Below are positions 7,023 to 10,815 of a DNA stretch of 10,815 bases, in pieces. The notes under the pieces were generated by a model. It saw nothing but the letters and a program-made list of their open reading frames with translations. It made no database searches and was not told the origin of the DNA. This DNA comes from Rhizomucor pusillus (Eukaryota > Mucoromycota > Mucoromycetes > Mucorales > Lichtheimiaceae), in NCBI GenBank assembly GCA_900175165.2, contig FWWN02000396.1, positions 1 to 10,815 on the forward strand, given 5' to 3'. The translations under genes were made by a program, and so were the position numbers. How positions within the stretch are numbered: position 1 is the first letter of the stretch; each line of letters opens with the position of its first letter.

Positions 7023-8120
7023 CTATGTAGGTCTACGTCTTCGAAGCGATGATGCCAGTTGTGGTTGTTGCCGGGATGAATCTTGATCTTGGTCTGCGGC
7101 ATCGGAGAGAAACTTGACAATGGATTTGTAAACCTCACGACGCCACTGGTCTTTGCATGATTTGTTTGTGCGCTCGACAACTGTGAACTTTTTGGAGATT
7201 TTATCCCAGTCAAACGTACTCATGTCTGTGAGCTGTTTCTGTTCTGCGACCGCCAAAAACAGCTGCAACCGCTCGTCAGCTGACCATCTTGGTCTCGTTA
7301 ATGCAGCAGCAGCAGCGCTCGTGTTGCGGTGATTGGCTGCTATGCGGGCCGCCACAGCTGATGATGTTGCGCCGTTGTCTATGCTCATCGCATCGTCCGT
7401 GCTCACTTCTTCAGTATCCATGTCCCATCCGTCATCGTCTACTTCTTGTTCTTGCTCGGCGCTGCGGTGAATTTGCATTCCTGGCCGTTTTTCACTGCAG
7501 TTTATGCGATGCCGCATAGGCAGATCTCGCCTCCATTGGTTATGTTGCTGCATTATTCGTTGGCGCTGGCCTTGACTGCTGGCATGCTGCTGATAAGAAT
7601 AGTAATAGGGCATCCAATACGGCATTCGGACAGGAACAGGTGCGAATACCGGCACGGTTTGGGCAGGGTATGTTGTTCTGTATCGCGGTACAGACGCTGC
7701 TCTGGATGGCGCTGGTGATCTATTTGGGCTTACTACTCTCGTTGGCACTGCGTCGGGACTTGCTGGTACCCGTTCTCTTGTATTGTCTGCGCTCAGCACT
7801 GCTCTTCTAGGTGCTGTCATCATGGTTGGCGTTGTGGGAGATGGAGGCGCTCGGTCGCTGGTAGGAAGGAGATACCTGCTGTCGTTGTCAAAAATATCGA
7901 GGCTCGTGATACCTAATGGTACCTCCAGGGCTGCAAGCTTCTTCTTGCTTTCAGCAGCAGTTTGATCCGCTGGGCTTATCTTGAGCGGTGGTAATCGATT
8001 GTCGGGAAAGGGTAAACTAGCTGAAAATCCTGGATCAAGATTCATATCCATGTAACGTTGCTGCTCTTGTTGCTGCTGCTGGAGGATATTATCCCTGTCT
8101 GACCCGTATGTAGGACACAT
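7023..8120 (-). CDS. Myb/SANT-like DNA-binding domain protein
   Basis: This is a 365-residue intronless reading frame. The ATG at 8120 has an in-frame TAA directly before it, which fixes the start unless an upstream exon exists. The N-terminal two-thirds looks disordered: a Q-rich patch (residues 14-21), proline/serine segments with SP and TP sites (92-98, 121-138), a YWMPYYYSYQQ patch (168-178) and an acidic stretch (about 226-249). A single Myb/SANT-like helical domain follows at about 277-338. It has Trp279 in RPRWSADERLQLF, Trp305 in FDWDKISKKF and Trp326 in KSCKDQWRREVY, the expected aromatic core, with a longer gap than usual between the first two. The protein ends in RRRR plus PT, a possible nuclear signal. 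It is probably a nuclear transcription or chromatin factor; the family beyond Myb/SANT is not identifiable. It lies in tandem with ATG8. Confidence 0.85.
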   Translation of the reverse strand: MCPTYGSDRDNILQQQQQEQQRYMDMNLDPGFSASLPFPDNRLPPLKISPADQTAAESKKKLAALEVPLGITSLDIFDNDSRYLLPTSDRAPPSPTTPTMMTAPRRAVLSADNTRERVPASPDAVPTRVVSPNRSPAPSRAASVPRYRTTYPAQTVPVFAPVPVRMPYWMPYYYSYQQHASSQGQRQRIMQQHNQWRRDLPMRHRINCSEKRPGMQIHRSAEQEQEVDDDGWDMDTEEVSTDDAMSIDNGATSSAVAARIAANHRNTSAAAAALTRPRWSADERLQLFLAVAEQKQLTDMSTFDWDKISKKFTVVERTNKSCKDQWRREVYKSIVKFLSDAADQDQDSSRQQPQLASSLRRRRPT

Positions 8121-8827
8121 TTAGGCAATTGATTCGCAATTCCGGGTTCATTGGATTAGGAAAAATTCTTCGCTTTTAAACACTAGCGTCGTCATTGTCT
8201 CGACTTGTCGCTAATGCCATTGCTGTCACCGTACTTTGCTTAGGGGGATATATAATCTGTTAATGGCAGCGATCCTTGTCCCAGATATGGATCATTATTC
8301 TCTGCATGCTGTCTTTGTCTTGAAGACTGCGAGCCTCGTGTAATGAATTTTCATTGATCATCCTTGCATTAAGCAGCTTCCATTATCTTGACTTATATAG
8401 TTATCGTTACAAGTTTCTTTGGAGTAAAAATTTCCCATATTTTCTTCATAACACATACGCGGATGTGAGTCAATGGGTAAGATTAATGCTGTACTATGTC
8501 TTTTTTTAGAGAGCCACACAGGGCAAACGGAAAAACTGGGCATTTATTCTTATAGTAGCTATATTCTGATGAAACGAACTATTCACCTCGTATCCACAAT
8601 GGCGATCTATCTGCCAATGAAAATTAGTATTAATTGCATATTCATGCTTGAGTGCTCGTGTATCGGAAAAAAGTATGCTATAAGTATTGATAAAAGAAAA
8701 ATAGAAATAAGATATGTTTTGATATTGATGAATGTCTAATTTATATGTTTGGATCAAAGACGGCCGACAGCGTCTGTCAATGGTGCGCATCCGTATTCAT
8801 ATTAAGTATATTTGGGAGTATGTGAGG
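8121..8827. other. Intergenic region, promoter side of the Myb/SANT gene
   Basis: This is AT-rich sequence upstream of the Myb/SANT start and downstream of the four-exon gene at 8828-9839. Overlapping frames on both strands at 8473-8790 have no domain character. I see no clear TATA box and no RNA gene. Confidence 0.45.
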
Positions 8828-9839
8828 TCAATCCGTAAAGTAGACCGTCGGCTTGAGAAAGCTTTTGGACTGACGACATATGTATGCCTTTGTTGTATCA
8901 TGGTCAGCTGCCAACGTAGATTGAATCAGCTCCTAGTGATTATGAGTCATACAAACTGTTATTACAGATTCAACTACTCCATTGACTTACTCTGAAGCCT
9001 ACGAAACTCTCCACAGTTGATGTTGTCAATGGTGTAGTACAGACACCCATGCTCGTTGAACGACGGGCCATAAACAAATACGCCGAACGTGGCAAACTCT
9101 TTGGTATCTTTTGTTTCGCGAATTCGAATACAGCCTGCGCTCGCCACTGTGATCATCTTGAGAGTCCATCATTATGATCACTGTAACGAGAATATCACTA
9201 AAGCGAATTCGGCCTATACAGTAAACGCCTGTGATCCTGTCATTCCGGGAGTCTGTCAGTGTGATCACCATATTCAGCGCCAATTGTATGTAGCTGCTTT
9301 TTTAAAGTTTCTGCGATTCTTGCACGATCCTCGTCCTGTCCTTGGCTTCGGCATCGTTCGTTTTGATCTCGCCATAACCAACTTCCTTTGATTCGACCAT
9401 TAGCGTAGATTCGGTTGTTGCACTCTAGTATTTTTCGATAAGAAAGGGGCAGTGAAATGCTGTGAGACTTTGGGTAGGTGCTTTTAATGGAATAAGAAGC
9501 AAAGAAATTAAGCCTACCAGTAGATGGTTGTAATAATAGGGAGTTCTGATTATTGTACCACCTCCATCATTGAACATTGATCAATCCATAAATACGACAG
9601 TTGTGTTTCACCAGTTCGCTCCCTATATGAAATGGATATTTATATTTTAGACGTCTCCCGCAAAGTGTGCACACCTCCAGAAGCCGTACGAAGCGATCGT
9701 CCTCCGACGGACGTGCGGTTGGTGACGCGATTGCAGGTGGAAAATATTCGTCTCTTGTTTTTAACACTATCTGTTCACCGAAATCAGCAACATATGGAGG
9801 GCTGAGTAGCCTGAAAGCATCTTGCATACCACTCGCCAT
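8828..9839 (-). CDS. Predicted four-exon protein-coding gene, unknown function
   Basis: My model has exons 9839-9612, 9545-9269, 9146-8991 and 8907-8828, giving 246 residues. The last donor, A|GTAAGT at 8990, is strong and pairs with a TTGGCAG acceptor. The first two exons share one reading frame, open for about 190 codons except for a single TGA at 9569-9567. A 66-nt GTGAAA...AATCAG intron would remove that TGA in phase. Features: the start MASGMQDAFRLLSPPYVAD, EVCTLCGRRLKYKYPF with a CxxC pair (residues 57-60), a charged helix-like DRARIAETLKKQLHTIGAEY, and a C-terminal exon with SKSFLKPTVYFTD. I recognise no family. Weak points are the GTGAAA and GTGATC donors and the choice of frame at 9300-9430, where a neighbouring frame is also open. 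An in-frame TGA precedes the ATG, and a further 5' exon (a GTAAGT donor at 10046) is possible. It could also be a pseudogene. Confidence 0.42.
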
Positions 9840-10815
9840 TCGTCAATCATCTTATAAGCTAGACTGCATAGTCGTGAAGGCTTGAGCCGCTTCTCGGTCA
9901 GACAGGCGTGACAGAAAGCAGCAATGTTACTAGGGATCCACTGCTAAGTAAAGGAAAACGGTGGGCCGATCTCTCTTGAAGTTACGTGTCGAGGCTTGAA
10001 AGTTAAAGAGAATGAAGTTGGCAGGGTTCTGCTGGATAAAACTTACAGAAATGTTTTGGGTTCGCATTCATTCATGGAATTGTCCCAAATTTAGATGTTG
10101 CCTGATCCGGTACTGTGCCATTAGTTCAGAGAGGGTCCACGAACAATCTGTTTTATTGCATACATATCACCTAGTCATCCGCGGCTGTAATCGTCCTGTG
10201 CCTATTTAATTAACAAGGGTACTGGATAAATATCGATCTGGATAAAGAGCATTGTTGCAACTCCTCCAGTGAGGGTGGATCAAAATATTTGAAGTCGAAA
10301 GCCGGTGTCGAGCTTGTCTCGAGAATTCTTCACGCTTAAACGTCAATGGAAGTTCTCTTCGGTGCTCTTGAAGTTATTCATAGTTTCAGATACGAATCAT
10401 TAATGGTTATCATTGGACGTTGATGCATATTTTTTGCAATATTCATATTTATATTCATAGAAAATGATTGAAAAACTACTCTCGGTTGTTTTAAGTTACT
10501 TTTTCTCATGACCTTACGGCACAAACTGAATCTCTGTTCTCGAACCGTTTCTAATACTTTTTCAGAAGGTCGTCAAAAGGTCAACAAATGTTTATTCCTC
10601 TATTTTCAATGCTAAAAGTTGCATATTATTATCGATTTAAGGATATTGCTTTCTGCATCGTCGCAGATGATCCATTTTTCCGCAATGATTACAATGTTGT
10701 GGCATTTCTCTTGCAATTTTAGCAATTTTATAGGATATACAGGTACAGATGTACGTAGAAGAGATGTGCGTAGATGTGATAAAGAAGAACAAATTTCTAG
10801 AGTCTCTCAAGCAGG
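9840..10815. other. Right-hand region without a supportable gene
   Basis: Two fragments could be exons. At 10075-10047 on the minus strand an ATG runs nine codons (MNECEPKTF) into a strong GTAAGT donor at 10046, which could be a first exon of the four-exon gene to the left. Next to it, 10075 to about 10150 on the minus strand contains the coding-like SWTLSELMAQYRIRQHLNL, in another frame. The 65-codon plus-strand frame at 10012-10209 has no protein character. From about 10210 to the window end the sequence is AT-rich and I see no feature. Confidence 0.4.

Noticed and set aside
9302..9427. Minus-strand frame with VGYGEIK, resembling the E-x-K of PD-(D/E)XK nucleases
   Set aside because: It is closed by TAA soon after the motif. 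A neighbouring frame stays open for about 100 codons through the same bases and fits the flanking exon.

Overview
The window is eukaryotic nuclear DNA, most likely from a fungus. The surest gene is spliced by short introns (60, 64 and 146 nt) that have GTAAGT/GTGAGT-type donors, CTAAC branch sites and CAG/TAG acceptors. Genes sit about 0.4-0.8 kb apart, and a pyrimidine-rich tract lies just upstream of one start, as is common in fungal promoters. An early-diverging (Mucoromycota-type) fungus is my guess, not something the sequence proves. I see no bacterial operon, CRISPR array, rRNA or convincing tRNA.

Layout, left to right. (1) 1-283: a GC-rich open patch at the window edge, then AT-rich sequence. 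(2) 284-2142, minus strand: coding-like exons that can be spliced together with matching phases. The upstream (N-terminal) exons look like the first OB fold of a Pot1-type telomere single-strand binding protein. (3) About 2143-4265: mostly non-coding, with a 9-bp inverted repeat, a TATA box near 3516 and a C/T-rich tract. (4) 4266-5303, plus strand: a coding region of unknown family, broken by two frame changes of opposite sign, probably a pseudogene. (5) 5666-6286, minus strand: a complete four-exon ATG8. (6) 7023-8120, minus strand: an intronless gene for a Myb/SANT-type DNA-binding protein of 365 residues. (7) 8828-9839, minus strand: a predicted four-exon gene of unknown function. (8) 9840-10815: no gene I can support.

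The three right-hand genes lie in tandem on the minus strand and converge on the broken plus-strand gene. ATG8 acts in autophagy, the Myb/SANT protein probably in transcription, and the Pot1-like protein, if real, at telomeres. Nothing suggests that they form one pathway or cluster. The observations most worth a second look are an Atg8 that ends exactly at its conjugation glycine, the possible divergent Pot1, and the compensating frameshifts in the plus-strand gene.
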